DNA from: Cheilinus undulatus
Taxonomy: Eukaryota; Chordata; Actinopteri; Labriformes; Labridae
Length of the DNA: 64,000 bases
NCBI RefSeq assembly: GCF_018320785.1
Contig: NC_054878.1
Location: 31,942,023 to 32,006,022 of the forward strand
Reading direction: 5' to 3'
Position numbers and translations under genes: made by a program. Positions 1 to 14,500 of the stretch are shown piece by piece (the first letter of the stretch is position 1; each line of letters starts with the position of its first letter). The notes below the pieces were generated by a model. It was not told the DNA's origin, did not search any database, and saw nothing but the letters and a program-made list of their open reading frames with translations.

Positions 1-350
1 AACTTTTAAAACTGCTGTAAAGCAACTTACACTATAAGTATGGTGTAATGTTTAATGATATATGAAAATGAGTATTATTTCTGTCTTTTGTACTGTTTTA
101 TGAATGTTTTCTGTACTATTTGTTCTATATTGTATATAGTTTTTTTAATGAAAAGGTCAGTATATTCAGGAACAGTATAAAAAAATGTGCTTTTAAGCAT
201 GCAATTTTCTTTATATATGAGATATATTTGCATATTTTCTTTGCTGTATAATCTCTGTTACAACAGCTTAACCATGAAGAGTTATATATTTACACCTTGT
301 ATAGTGTGCTATGGTAATTGTTGAAATGTGATCAGACTGGACAATAAAAC
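1..350 (+). other. Probable 3' UTR end of an upstream gene
   Basis: AT-rich sequence without an ORF, ending in a canonical AATAAA at 343-348 followed by a GT/T-rich stretch, as expected for a plus-strand poly(A) site. The coding part would lie left of the window. In mammals OSR1 neighbours TTC32, so an osr1 3' UTR is one possibility, but this is inference from synteny only; the sequence itself does not identify the gene. Confidence 0.35.
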
Positions 351-591
351 GATTAAAGAGAAAGCTGTTGTGCACTTTCATGTGTTCATATAAAGGGGCT
401 TAAATGGTAATTTTTGCATATATGCAGTTGTCCACTTAGCATTTATTTACCCCAATCAGCCATAAAATTATGCTTTCTCATACAATTTAGTACAACAACT
501 TTGCCATAACTTCAGCTTTATGAAGCCCCTACATCTTCAGGTGTCCTTTACATGGCCAGAAAGTCAATAATTCTGATTTTTATTTCTCAAT
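351..591. other. Intergenic, nothing recognised
   Basis: Unique-looking AT-rich sequence between the putative poly(A) site and the first dispersed repeat. No ORF, RNA gene or repeat was recognised. Confidence 0.4.
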
Positions 592-945
592 TTAGTTGTA
601 CATAGAAGACTTCATGTCGACACAGGGGTAGCGCCATTGGCTCACAGCAAGAAGGTTCCTGGTTTGCTTCCCCATCAGGGCCTTTCTGTGTGGAGTTTGC
701 ATGTTCACCCCATGCACGCATGGGTTCTCTCCAGATGCTCTCCTAACCCTAACCACCAAAGACATGCTTGTTAGGTTAATTGGTGACTCTAAATTGCCCG
801 TAGCTGTGATTGTCTCTACATGTCGGCCCCGCAATTGACTTGCGACCAGTCCAGGGTGTACCCGTCCTCTCGCCCAGTGCCAGCTGGGATAGGCTCCAGA
901 CCCCCACACCCCCAACGGGATAAGCGGTATAGAAAATGGTGGTAG
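592..945 (+). repeat. Dispersed retroposon-like repeat (teleost family)
   Basis: The stretch reads like a very common teleost interspersed repeat. It has a 'ggctcacagcaagaaggttcctgg' type start near 640, 'tgtgtggagtttgcatgtt' near 690, 'aggttaattggtgactctaaattgcccgta' near 775, and 'agctgggataggctccag' near 883. The copy ends in 'aacgggataagcggtatagaaaatgg' and has a short internal duplication of its tail. I recognise the family by its consensus but am not certain of its class (LINE 3' tail or SINE). ORFs called across it on the minus strand are shadows. Confidence 0.6.
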
Positions 946-1829
946 AAAATGGTGTAGATAGTGGTGGTGTGCTGTAAAGGCGTTCCTAATGTTTTACCAT
1001 CTCCACTGAAAACAACCGGGGGCACCAACAAAAGAAATGTGTTGTATTTAAATATCATAGATTCACTACTAGTCTGTTACTCTACTGTATGTTTGCATGC
1101 ACATTTATAGCATGATTTGGCCATTTTATCAATCTACTGTTCTTGTCCCAGTATACAAACACCAAGAGATTAATTTATTGACTGCAGCATGTCCAGCTCT
1201 GCTATATTAGGTGGCAATATGCCTCTTTAAGTGTGATCATATTTGGCCTTCTTCTGGATGATGCATTAAGTCACATATACAGTATAAGATCATCAGTCTC
1301 ATTCTGTGAATCCTCTCATCCATGTACTTCAAGCTGAGCACAACATGAACTGTGGATCCTTTGCCATAAAAATACACGGTTCTCACTGAGTGCATAACCC
1401 TGTTCGAGCTGATTGAGGCGTATACATGAAAGAGTAAAACATTTAAGCATCCAACCTTGATATCAATCATAGTCTAAATTAATGCAATGAATACACGTAA
1501 CTTTATCTGTAATGAGATCATGCATGTTGAGTGAAATTTATGTCCCACCTCTGCCCTGGCAGATTACGAATCATTTCACTGCATGTTTTCACTGCATTTC
1601 TGCAACAGTGTGGCAATGAAGCTCTGCCATCACTAAGATAACCATATTGATTCCACGATGGTTTAATATTTAGTGTCCCAGTCTGCTAATTCACATTACA
1701 CTGTGGCTTTGCAGAAGCACGAGAGAGCGCAAGAGCTCCACGGATCACACACAGCACTGTGCTTTAGCCAGCATGTCCATGTAGGCCCCATATGAGCTGT
1801 ACAGTACAAGTATTCACCTTAATGGATAG
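946..1829. other. Intergenic, nothing recognised
   Basis: No exon-like ORF, tandem repeat or known transposon end was found here. The short minus-strand ORF at 1237-1470 has no recognisable motif and no splice context. Confidence 0.4.
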
Positions 1830-2990
1830 TTTACCCTTTGACTGATTTTATAAATCAATCAAAGTCAATATAATTTGGCTTTTTTGATTAAAAAAACGTT
1901 AATGTCAAAGTGAAAACAGATTAATACAAAGTAATGCCAATTAAACAAAAATTTGTAATATACAATAACTGACAGCATAAATATTCACCCCTTCAACTCA
2001 GTATTTAGTAGATTCACATATTGATGCAATCACAGCGCTGAGTCTGTGTGGACGGGTCTTATTCAGGCTGCACATTTTGACTGAGGTCTGGGCTTTCACT
2101 GGCCACTGCAGAACATTCACCTTGTCATCTTTAAACCATTTCTGTGCAGCTTTCATTGTATACTTAGGATTATTATCTCTCTGAAAAAAATAAATCTTCT
2201 CCCAAGCCGTAGTTCTCTTGCAGGTTGGATAAGATTCTCCTCCAGGATTTTCCTATATTTTGCTGCAATTATGTCATTGTTTGCCTTTGCAAACCTTCCA
2301 GGGCCCACTGCTAAGAAGCATCCCCACAGCATGATGCTGCCACCACCATGCTTCTTATGGGGATGATGTGTTTGTGGTTATGTGCAGTGTTTGATGTGCA
2401 CCAAATATAGTGCCATGTCTGATGGCCAAAAAGTCCCATTTTGCTCTCATCACACCAAAGAGCTTTCTTCCACTTGACCATGGAGTTTCCCACGGATATT
2501 TTGACAAACTATAGTTCATATTGAGTCTAAGTTTTCTTCAATAGTGGCTTTCTCTTTACCACTCTCCGATAAAGCTTTGACTGATGAAGAACCTGGACAA
2601 CACTTGTATGCAGAGTCTCTCCTATCTCAGCTGCTGACGCTTGTAACTCCATCAGAGCAGTCAAAGGTGTGAGTGTCTTCTCTCCCTAGTCTCCTTTTTG
2701 CACGGTCACTCCGTCTGTGAGATCTTGGCAGATTTACACATGCACCATATTCCTTCCATTTCTTGTTGAAAGATTTAATCAAACTCTGGGGATGCTCAGT
2801 GCATTGGATTTGTCTATATCAATCCCCTGACTTATACTTTTCAATAACCTTTTCTCTCTTGCTTGGAGTGTTCTTTTGTCTTCATGGTGTAATGGTAGCC
2901 GGGAATACAGATAATCAGACCTTCGAGACGTAGGCATCTGCATACTACAATCACTTAAGACACTTTCACAGCACTCAGGTGATCCCAATT
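1830..2990 (-). mobile_element. Decayed Tc1-like transposon, transposase on minus strand
   Basis: The reverse complement encodes Tc1 transposase fragments. One (2311-2493) contains DESKMGLFGH and NTAHNHKHIIPI, which resemble the central catalytic region of Tc1 transposases. The plus-strand signature 'agcatccccacagcatgatgctgccaccacc' near 2318 is the complement of the GGGSIMLWGCF segment. The left end (about 1855-1995) matches the right end of the related copy at 55 kb in inverted orientation, so it is a terminal inverted repeat. The right end past about 2910 diverges from the family and no second repeat is present. Frameshifts and stops leave no functional transposase. Confidence 0.8.
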
Positions 2991-3000
2991 TCCCCATATA

Positions 3001-4339
3001 ACCTTTGTCCCTCCATTATACCTCCATGGCATTCATGGCGGGGACAAAGTATCACAGAGGTGGCACTGTGAATTTTCCTTAAATTAAGAATTTTAATAGG
3101 ATCTGGGGTGGCCTAATTTATGAGGGGGGCAGAGGACAGAATGTGAATTTGCCTATTTCAGTGGTGACTATATAAGAGAACTATCAGCAACACTTGTTGT
3201 AAGTACATATTTGTATGTGAGAGAGAACACATTATTCTTACCACTCAGTATATTAGAAAGTGATTTTTCAATTTTTCAACTGTTCCTAAGTTGCTTTGGT
3301 AAAACACAAGTATTGAGGAGTCCTCTATGAGAAAAAATCTCAGCTGGCACTAGATCCTGTTTGGGAGATTCAACATACTGTCTCAAATCTGTTTCTGTAG
3401 ATACAAAGAGGCATTATATCAGTCGTTCTTGTATAACTGTCAGATTTAATGCCGGGCATGTATTTCTATGTCAATATAGAAAGGTAAATATGATAGCTGG
3501 GCTCTGACATTTCTATTAACAATGTGTTATAAGTTTCTCTTGCTTCTCAAAAATGGTCCAATCCTTCTGATATCTAAGGTCAGGGGACGATCATATGTCA
3601 ACCTTTACTCAGGAACAAGATCATAAATAAAGCTGGAATAAAGTCAAATATATACCCCAGAATAGAGGGAAATGATGTAAAACAGTCATCTACACCACCA
3701 TCTGTTTCTTAACCCTTTCTCCCCCTCATGTCTTCATCGCTGAAAGGGGGAAAAAAAAAACCCAACAGAGAGGGGTCATGGTGTAACCTCTGGAATGAGT
3801 TGGCATATTTGTCTGAAGCAGCACTGACAACAGAGCGTCTCTGTCTGCTCTGTCTGTGTGAGGGAGAGAGTCAACACGCCAACATTTATCCTGAGTCTGG
3901 TCCTCCTTCCTTTAACCAGACAGCTGTTATATGTTTGTTTGCTATTTCAGGGGCTTTCATGGTTACCACACACACGGCCGGTCAGAGAGGTGAGCCCACC
4001 GCTGTTTCAGGGGGAAGAGATGAATGGGACTCACACAACTCTGAGAAGAGAAAAAGACACATAAACTTCAGTGCAAACATCCCCATTCAGGGAGGGGAAT
4101 TTTCAACAATGTCTCAAAACAGCGTCACAGTCTACTGTTTCATTAAGAGCTGTGTTTTTGTAACTGCAGAGGGAGAAAATGTTATGTTATGGAAAGTTTA
4201 CCTTTATGTCCAGTATCCATTCAACCTTAACTGGTTGCAACACCTTGAATCTCAAATTCTTCTTCACGCCAAACCAGCACCAGCTCAAACCAGTCCATTA
4301 TCCTTTATGCATTCGTTAAAGCCTGACCACAAATTTTAC
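3001..4339. other. Gene-free stretch, no function assigned
   Basis: Contains one long plus-strand ORF (3728-4543, 271 codons). It has no recognisable domain, begins in a low-complexity lysine run, and runs antisense through a Tc1 transposase relic at its 3' end. I treat it as a chance ORF. Confidence 0.4.
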
Positions 4340-4760
4340 CATCAGCTTTCATTCAGGGCGTTTTGCAAACTCAAAGCTGGCTTTCATGTGTTTTGCACAA
4401 ATGAGAGGCACTCTGCCATGAAGCCCAGATCGGTGGAGGGCTGCAGAGATATTTGTCCTTCTGGAACTTTGTCTCATCTCCACGCAGGATCTCTGAAGCT
4501 CAGTCAGAGCGACCATCCGGTTCTTGGTCACCTCTCCTACTAAGGCCCTTCTCCCCCATTTGCTCGGTTTGGTTGGGTGACTAGCTCTTGGAAGAGTCCT
4601 GGTTGTGCAAAACTTCCTCCATCTGAGAGGCCACTGTACTCTTGGGAACCTTCAGGGCAGCAGACATTTTTTGCAGCCTTCCCCAGATCTGTGCCTTGCA
4701 GCAGTCCTGTCTCTGAGCCCTGCAGGCAGTTCTTTTAACCTCACGATCATGATGGGGTAC
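4340..4760 (-). pseudogene. Tc1/mariner transposase relic, N-terminal region
   Basis: Read on the minus strand, this is the helix-turn-helix and linker part of a Tc1-family transposase. It includes TKNRMVALTELQRSCVEM and SAALHRSGLHGRVP (4349-4531), preceded upstream by the equivalent of the paired-like N-terminus ('ctccatctgagaggccactgt' near 4617; 'ttccccagatctgtgcct' near 4680). The catalytic DDE half is absent. It belongs to a different Tc1 subfamily from the copies at 1.8 kb and 55 kb. The long plus-strand ORF over it is antisense noise. Confidence 0.8.
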
Positions 4761-5984
4761 TGAGTGTAGAGTGTAAAAAGATTATTTTCAACTGTAGCAT
4801 CAGGCTGCAACATAAAAACAAATGCTAATTTAAAGGGATAACCTGAGCGCCTGTTGGTAAAATGATGATAGTTCTTGACCAGGACAGTCTGCTTGACTTA
4901 CCCAGCCTTTTTTAATGTCCTCCTACGTCAGCATTTTTAAAATGTCACTTTCTTTCTCTGCCTGAAGAAGAGGACTCATCTGATCTGGTCTGATCCCTTT
5001 TTTGTTTTTCTCTGGTTGAGTTGGAAAATGATCCAAAGCATTAAGTGATTGTAAAAGTAGTGAAAGGTCAAACTACATTGAAACATACTGTGTTCTCTTG
5101 GATAAGGGACTGTGATTGATGCCTGTCCCGTTTTCACTCAGCCAAAGTGGACTTTAATACTTTGTGTTAATTCTGTCAGCAAACAGCAACTTTTAGGGAG
5201 CAAGAGGAGCTCAGGAATTCTCCACTTCAGGATTAGACATGCCCAAATAAATCTTTTAAGATTTTCCTGAACATCATGGAGTTTTACACTGTCTGTGCTC
5301 TTCCTCAGCTTCAATTTCTTTTACACCCTAGAGTCTTTCAGATGCAGAAACTTCTCTGTCTAATGTGCGAGCCTTCAGCTAGCCTATATTGTATGTTATT
5401 GCCATTTTCCCAGCAGTGTCAAAAGCTAGTGTCCTACAAACTCTTCCTCAGGGTCACGCTGGTCTCTGTTTGATCTATTTCCACTCATCCACACACACTG
5501 GAGACAAATGGGCTGCAAAAGGGAAGTTGGAGCATGACTACAGTGACCTCTGCTTCCTAAAGGTGACGTTTTTCACCAAGGTGGTTGACTTTATCACCTG
5601 GGAGATTGTTTGAGAATGTCTCACTAGTTCGGTTATGGGTTTCCTCCTTGTTGTATATTTGCTTCAGCACTGAGGGTCAATATTGTCTCAGATGCTTGAG
5701 TCTGTACAGTCACAGTCTGTCACTAAAATTAGAGAAAACCTGTATAGTTTTACGTATAAAGTCACTGTCCATAATTTTAAAACTCCTACGTTGATGAATT
5801 TGTATCTATAATTGCATCTATTTTAAATGGCACTCACAGCAAATTAAAAATGATGACTTATGTTTTAGTGAGATTTGATTCAAGTCCACCACCTGCTGTT
5901 GGGACATAACTGAAGAAGAGCTTGGGGAAAATGATATAAGTATTTGAATATTATGATGATATAATGATGAAAAGTATAGAAATA
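4761..5984. other. Gene-free stretch, nothing recognised
   Basis: Several short ORFs (5276-5794) lack domains, conserved splice signals or codon bias. I see no repeat family here. Confidence 0.4.
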
Positions 5985-6870
5985 TGCAACCCTTATTCCA
6001 AAAAAGTTGGGGCACTCTGTAAATCATAAATAAAAACAGAACGCATTGATTTGCAAATCTCTTAAACCCATGTTTTAAATTCTGATTCATTTGACCACAG
6101 AACAGTTTTCCATTTGCCTCAGTCCATTTTAAATGAGCCTTACCCCAGAGAAGATGGCAACATTTCTGGACTGTGTTCACATTTGACTTCTTTGAATAAA
6201 ATGCTGAGGAAGACTGCTTGTCAAAACATGTTTGTTGTGTCTGTCATACTGCCTTACCCAGAGTTAAAGTATTTAAAAGGACCCTTTTGAGTGCTGACCT
6301 GACAGTGAACTGTGTTAACAGATATTTCTGGAAGTGTTCCTGAGCCCATGCAGGGATTTTCAGTAAAGAACCATGCCTGTTTTTGATGCAGGGTCACCTG
6401 AGGGCCTTAGGATCACAAGCATCCAATATTGACCTTTGGCCTTGTGCACTGAGATTTCTCCAGATTGTCTGGAGAAAATTTCTCTGACATGTTATGTTTA
6501 GGAACATTTTTCTGAAATTGTTCCAGAGTTTTTCCAATGCAGTTTGTTTTTTTTTTTTTGCAGATTTCTGAACCTTTGCCCATCTTTACTTCTGTGAGAC
6601 TCTACTTCTCTAAAATGCTCATTTCATATCCAGTCATGTTATTGACCAGTTGCCCATTAACCAAATTGGCTGTAAAATGCTCCTCTAGTTGTTTGTCATT
6701 GGTGCAACTGACTTTTCCAGCCTTTTGTTGCCCCATCCTGACTTTTTTGAGTAGTGTTGCTGACATCAAATTCAAAATGAGTCAAAAATTTTCATGCAAT
6801 AGGAAAAATGTCAAAGCTCCAACATCTCACGTTGTTCATGTGTGTAGTGAATTAAAATATTAAAATATGA
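5985..6870 (-). mobile_element. Internally deleted Tc1/mariner-family transposon
   Basis: The left end ('cccttattccaaaaaagttgggg' near 5990, then 'gatttgcaaatctcttaaaccca') and the right part ('ccagccttttgttgccccatcctgacttttttgag' near 6720, 'tcaaattcaaaatgagtcaaaa' near 6765) are the two terminal regions of an abundant teleost Tc1/mariner family. Between them the minus strand holds a transposase scrap, VNTVQKCCHLLWGKAHLKW (6120-6180), and shorter pieces resembling 'ccatgcagggattttcag' and 'gatcacaagcatccaatattg'. Large internal deletions leave it non-autonomous. Confidence 0.75.
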
Positions 6871-6984
6871 GTTAAGAGACTGCGAAGAATTCTGTTTTTA
6901 TGTCTATTTGCAAGTGTTCAAATGCTGAAACATATATGCGGATTAATCTTGTTAGACAAATAATAACAGCGCCGATAAATCAAG

Positions 6985-7231
6985 AGAAAAAAGGTATCGC
7001 AAATGCACGATGTGAAACTGAACATAGGTAGCCATATTTTTTTTTCTTTTAAATCAAGAATTTCTTTTTCAATTTATTTTACTGACTTTTGTGTTTAGAA
7101 TTTACAATCTAATTGAGCATTTATTCAATTTTAGTAGATACGCCGCGCCACCTTTGACGCACTAAACGATGATTGGACACCCTACCATCAACGTCACATC
7201 CGCCTGCGTATAAACAACCCGTCGCAGACTC
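6985..7231 (+). promoter_or_regulatory. Likely ttc32 promoter and 5' UTR
   Basis: The 90 bp before the ttc32 ATG turn GC-richer than the flanks and contain several CpGs ('cgccgcgccacc' near 7141, 'gacgcactaaacg', 'aacgtcacatccgcctgcg'). An AACGTCA element at about 7189 resembles a CRE half-site. There is no clear TATA box. The transcription start cannot be placed from sequence alone. Confidence 0.4.
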
Positions 7232-9270
<2,039 letters not shown>

Positions 9271-11400
9271 CAAAGTCATAAACTACAGAGTGGAACGTTT
9301 ATATATTTAAAATTACATGTGATAGAAAGCGATTCTAAGTGAACTAAAGTTGAGCTGGCACATAAAAGTCGAAGAAGATCTTATCTGAAGATGAGCTGTT
9401 TCATTATGTATAGATATTACACAAAGTCACCTAAAGTGAGAAACAAACAACATAAACCATTTTCAGTGACCTGTCTGAAACCCAGAAACAGTATTAGATG
9501 AAAAATGTAAGTCTGTAGGCATCCTACCTGATCAGGCGTGACTTTTATCAGGAGTTTTGTGAAGCAGAGCGTAGAAAATTCATTTTGTGCACTGACTCAA
9601 GACCCTTCCAGTAGGAGAAGATGTAATGGCCTCATAAATGAAAGTATATCAGTGTATAATTGCAAGGAGATGGCGCAGACTAAGCGACCCCAGTGTAGCA
9701 GGTGAAATGATGAGCCTGTGTTTTACTGTCAGTAATAAAGACACTCAAAGGAGGCCAGTAGTTATAAAAATACGTACTCACATAGAGTCACGATGAGGAG
9801 CACCTTAGCTACAAAAGGAGCACATTTTCTCTCCCATTTTAAGGCTTTGACATAAATTAAAGCTCAGTAAGAAGTTTTTAACTGGTTATAAAACTGTTAT
9901 AGATTATTACTGGTGCCTGTCTTTGACCTACAAGTGCAAACAAAACCATCAGGACAAGGCCAAAACGAATATAAATGTCACTATATGACCTACAAAAGCA
10001 AAAGGAATCATCATCAAGAAGACTTTTTATATCCAAGCTAATTTGCAATGCCTATCCCTAGTTTGACATTTGATATGCATAAAACTAACTAAAAAAACAG
10101 TTCACAAATCACTCAACAATAGAAGGACATAACAACACAAAATATATAATATCACACGGTAGCACAGAGTTAAACAGGAGGTATAAGACCATGCATAACT
10201 ACAAGACTGAGTCCTCTTTAACTTCCTGAGACTTGTACTTTAGTTTGGAATATGTCTTTTTGTTTCTCCTAATTATTCTGGATAAGTGGGATGTAATAAG
10301 GATAAAATCTAAGTATTGTGTTTGAACAGGAAGAAGGAACATCACAACACATCTCTGCAAGGCCCTTTTTCTGCAAAAACAACACACAGCTGAGTAGGCT
10401 TTTGACCATTCGTTTTGGCTGTGTCTACCAGTTGGTAAGGGGTCATTCAATCAGTAAAAAAAGGGGTCAGTCATTTAGAAACATTTGGTCTTGTCATTTT
10501 TCAGATGGACCAGAAGAACTTGTTAAAGCTAAGTGTGAACTAAATAACCACTAAAAGTTCAGGAGGTCTTGGAAAAAAAAAATCAAACTAATTAAGAAAT
10601 CCAATAAAAAATCTCTTATATTCCCCAAATCTTTCAGTAAAATTCCTGAAAAATTTCCAGCAAATTCCCAACAAAATTTCGAGTCAAATCCAGTTCTTCA
10701 GTCTGAGTTTGAAGTGACCCCAGTCTGAATTCAGTTAGAGATATGCTGGTAAAGCACTCCATCTTTCTGGGCTTCAATCCCAGGAGGCTGTTGCACCATT
10801 CATCTTAATATAGTATATTCATGAGCTGCAGAAACAACCTTTTAAAAGCTACGTTCAACACAGCAACAATTCTCCGTGAGTGAATTGTTTCACTGTTCAA
10901 AGAAAGCTGAAGGACAATTTGTTTAAAAAATCACACACTCACACATTTAGAGGAGATTAATGGTATTCTTTGTCTAAAGGGGGCGCCAAAGTCAACAAAA
11001 AACACAATTTCTTTACTGGAGCTTTAAGAATTTTATGATGATTTAGCCTTTAGACATCAGTTTCTCAGGTTGATTTTAAATGTTGTAGAAAAATATTATT
11101 CACATCTTAATACAGTCTGATTGAATTACAAAAATGCCCAGAAATTATTCTAATAAATCAGGATTTGATTTGTTTGTTTTTGTAGAAATATGTCATTACA
11201 TGCTCAAAGTCACCGTTTTCTCAGACTCTTTTGGCAGCATTAATTTCTTGTATAATCATTATGTCTGATGCCAATCACGTGTAAATATGTTTGCAATAAG
11301 CAATAAATTATTTTATGATAAAATTATACTTTTTCTTCATTTACACAAACATCCAGTCTGACACATAGCTCCATGTGAAGTGGGTGGTGAACCACTGATG
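9271..11400. other. ttc32 3' UTR and intergenic spacer
   Basis: The first part probably holds the ttc32 3' UTR up to the AATAAA near 9733. The rest is AT-rich, with no domain-bearing ORF, RNA gene or recognised repeat. Two overlapping ORFs around 10200-10550 are antisense to one another and unremarkable. Confidence 0.4.
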
Positions 11401-11405
11401 TGCCT

Positions 11406-11444
11406 CACCTGTGCACTGTCATTAAGTGACATAAGCAACACCTG
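11406..11444 (+). promoter_or_regulatory. Paired CACCTG E-boxes upstream of zpax-A
   Basis: Two CACCTG E-boxes lie at 11406-11411 and 11439-11444; the nearer one ends 128 bp before the ATG. The oocyte bHLH factor FIGLA binds E-boxes a short distance upstream of zona pellucida genes in vertebrates. That this site is used is inference. The paralog zpax-B has a CACCTG at almost the same distance. No clear TATA box is visible. Confidence 0.45.
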
Positions 11445-11571
11445 TTGACAGCCAGCCTCGTCACCTCAGAGCTGGTTTGTTGGTGGGGGTTTGCTGGGGT
11501 TTCGGTTCCAAATTCTGATAGTGATTGGAACCCTGTAGTTTTTTTCTTCATATTTGTGTGAAGACTGCAAC

Positions 11572-14500
11572 ATGAAGAGGCTTGAGAACATGTAAGTTAT
11601 TAGAGAATCTCTCATAATGGCTGACATGTACTGGTTTTAATGTTGTGAAATGTTCTTTATCTGTCCAAGTTTGTTATGGAACTTGGTGGCTGCAGTGACC
11701 ATCCTGGGGCAAGCAAGGCCAAATAAGAAGCAAAATTATCAGTCAAGTAAGCCTCCATTCACACAAAATAAACACGTTATGTTATTAAAAGTTAAAGGCC
11801 TGTCTTCCTTCAGACAGTGGTCTAAAGTCGGACTGTGCGGGGAATCTCATGAGGCTGTCATTGGACAAAGCTCTTGCCGTGGGGAACCAGCTGGAGGTGG
11901 AAGCCCTCAGTGAGTATACAATTTGCTGACGATGACGTCACAGGTAGAGGAGTTTACTAATTTTCTTTTCTTTCTAGATGGCACACAGCAAATTTTGCTT
12001 ACACCAACATTAGCGGCTCAGTGTGGGTACAGCATGGAGTCTGACCCGTGGGGTAACACCAGGATCTACACGTCTCTGATGGCCTGCTATGTGGACAACA
12101 AAGTATGAAATGTTAAGTTATTATGAAGAATTTTCTTTAACAGTTAATCAGAGTTTTCCACCCATTAAGCCTTTAAATGGCTCATGTATTCACTCATTTT
12201 TTCATAGCCTGACATAATTTCATATTGATCCTATCTACTTAAAGTGAAGGAATAAAAGTTTAATGTCAATGTGCAAATACTTAAGACCTGTTTCTGCAGA
12301 GCAGTGTGTGTGTGTCCTTTCGTGGATGTGTAGATATATAAAACAATGGGGCACAAATGAAGGGTACACCCACTTTTCAGACACCTCTACACCACTGATC
12401 AGGAGTAGGTGCATTTATAGACCACACCGCAGTTGTACTGAAACTCTCAATATTGTATAGGTCTAATTATTCTAGCAGTATTTTCCTGTTATGTCGAGTT
12501 ACCTATGTCCATAAGAGATTTATTTGCAATAAGTCACTTGTGCCCGTCTCTGCCGTGTGGTATCTGAAAATGTTGAAAATGTCAAGTATGATTTCTTGTA
12601 CAAACACTAAGAAAATTTGGTAACCCCTCCCACACACACGCAAGGTTGAATCTGCATCTTAAAGACCATGTCAGCTCTTAAACCAAAGTCATTAAAGATG
12701 AATGTCTGTTCTCCTGCATAAAATGTATTTATTTCATAGGAAGACTTAACATTTAACGCTGGCTTGAGACTCCACATGTACAGCCAGAGCCCATCAGATG
12801 TGGTTAGTCATGATGTGACGCAGACCTGTAGCTACACTCGGTGGGCCTCCAGAGAGATCCTCTGTGACAGGAACTACATGGAAGTATGTCTCACCACATC
12901 AATTCTTTCTTTCCTCTTATATTTGACAAATTATAGCCCTGTATATATATGTTTCTTTTTTGTAGGTGTCAAACTACATGGCTACACCTGATTCACAAGC
13001 TGAAGCGAAGGGGCAGACTCAAGAAAACAACTCCAAGATGAACGCCATTCCTGAAGTACAATTCCAATTCTGTAACTTCACCATTTAGCATCCCTTCGAT
13101 GGAAATGCATGTTCTCTCTCCTCCATAGGCCTCTGGCGCAGCTCATGGTATCTGGAAGATGACGTTTTACACTCCAGAGCCGGTGTCGATGGTGCTGAGG
13201 GAGGCTGAACAAGCTGGATATGGTGCCATGAAGACTGCAAACCGTCTGGTTATGAGAAGCCCGTATAACACGGCTGAGACTTATTCAGAGGATGTAAGCA
13301 AAATAACTTACTGACACTCCTGTTTCATTGATTTTCCTTCTCATAAATGTTGTGTCCTCACTCTCTAGATGGCCGGAGTCCCAATGGAAGTCTTCAGGGT
13401 GAGCGCTTATTACAAGGCGCCACAAGGTCTGAATGTGGTGAACCTGGCAGCTGCTTGTCCCACAGGTGAGTCTCAAACAATGAAAATATGAAGATGTTGG
13501 GCAGTAGGGCAAATCTAGATAGTGGATCACAACTGTTAAATGATTACGCACAGATTTTACAACATCGGCATAAAAGTGTGGCTTTCAAATAATGAAATTG
13601 GTCTTGCTGCCTTGAGAAGCAGCCACAAACATGGAACAAATTCAGCAAGTTAGTTTTGCATTGTTTCAAGCTCTGATGCATCACAACCAGCGTGGTTCCA
13701 TGTGACTGTCATCTCTAGCCCCCTGGCTTTTTAAACTTAGGAGTGTGTGCTGTAGCTCTCTCTGCTCCTCACTTAAATTAAAGCAAGAGCTGTTTTGATG
13801 CAGAGCACATATTGTGCTGAAGAGGGGAGGATATACTCCATTTACCACATCTAAATGGCATGCAGCTCTGTAATAGTTGAATCCTAAATTGGGATTTATT
13901 GCCATGCATGATTAGAAGGTTAAAATATACTCTCAGACTCCAAGTAATACCTCTTTTTTCTTCGCCAAGATTGTCCTGTTTATGTTAAGGTTGTTCTGTG
14001 ACAAAGATCTAATTTTGAGAGTCAAATGCATCATTTGAGAAACTTGCAGTAACCATTAGAATCAAAGGCTGTTTTGGCAGAGCTGCAGTGCTGTGTATTG
14101 TCTGACAGCTGCCCTAAGGCATTGAAAAAACAATCTAGCTGATCCGTAGGTCATAAAGATGAATCGGTACCATAAAATCTAGATTGTAAGTCGCACTGGT
14201 GCACAAGAAGCATTCTGTTTGTCTCCCAGAGGGAACAAAGGTTTGAATTTTCTTCCTGCGTGACTTTGCATTTAGCAGAGTCCAATGTTCAGTTTCCATG
14301 CAGCTCTTTCAGTAGCTTGTCATTTGCCACCAAGAGCCTTCACTCCTGCCAGCTTTAATAGGTTAGTTGAGCTCTCATCCTGTTTTTGTGATGACAGACT
14401 CATAGTCCATGAGCCACTCTGCCCTCCTTCACCAGTCACTTCTCTTTTCAATCAAACCAGTGCTTCACAAGGTTTATGCACTTATCAGTATATTCTTGTT

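Noticed and set aside
3728-4543. Longest anonymous plus-strand ORF (271 codons) outside the real genes
   Set aside because: It has no recognisable domain, starts in a lysine-rich low-complexity run, and its 3' part is antisense to a Tc1 transposase relic.
11650-11669. Alternative zpax-A start at 11650 within exon 2
   Set aside because: The ATG at 11572 splices in phase to exon 2 and gives a signal peptide laid out like that of zpax-B (short first exon, phase 2). The 11650 ATG would lie in the intron.
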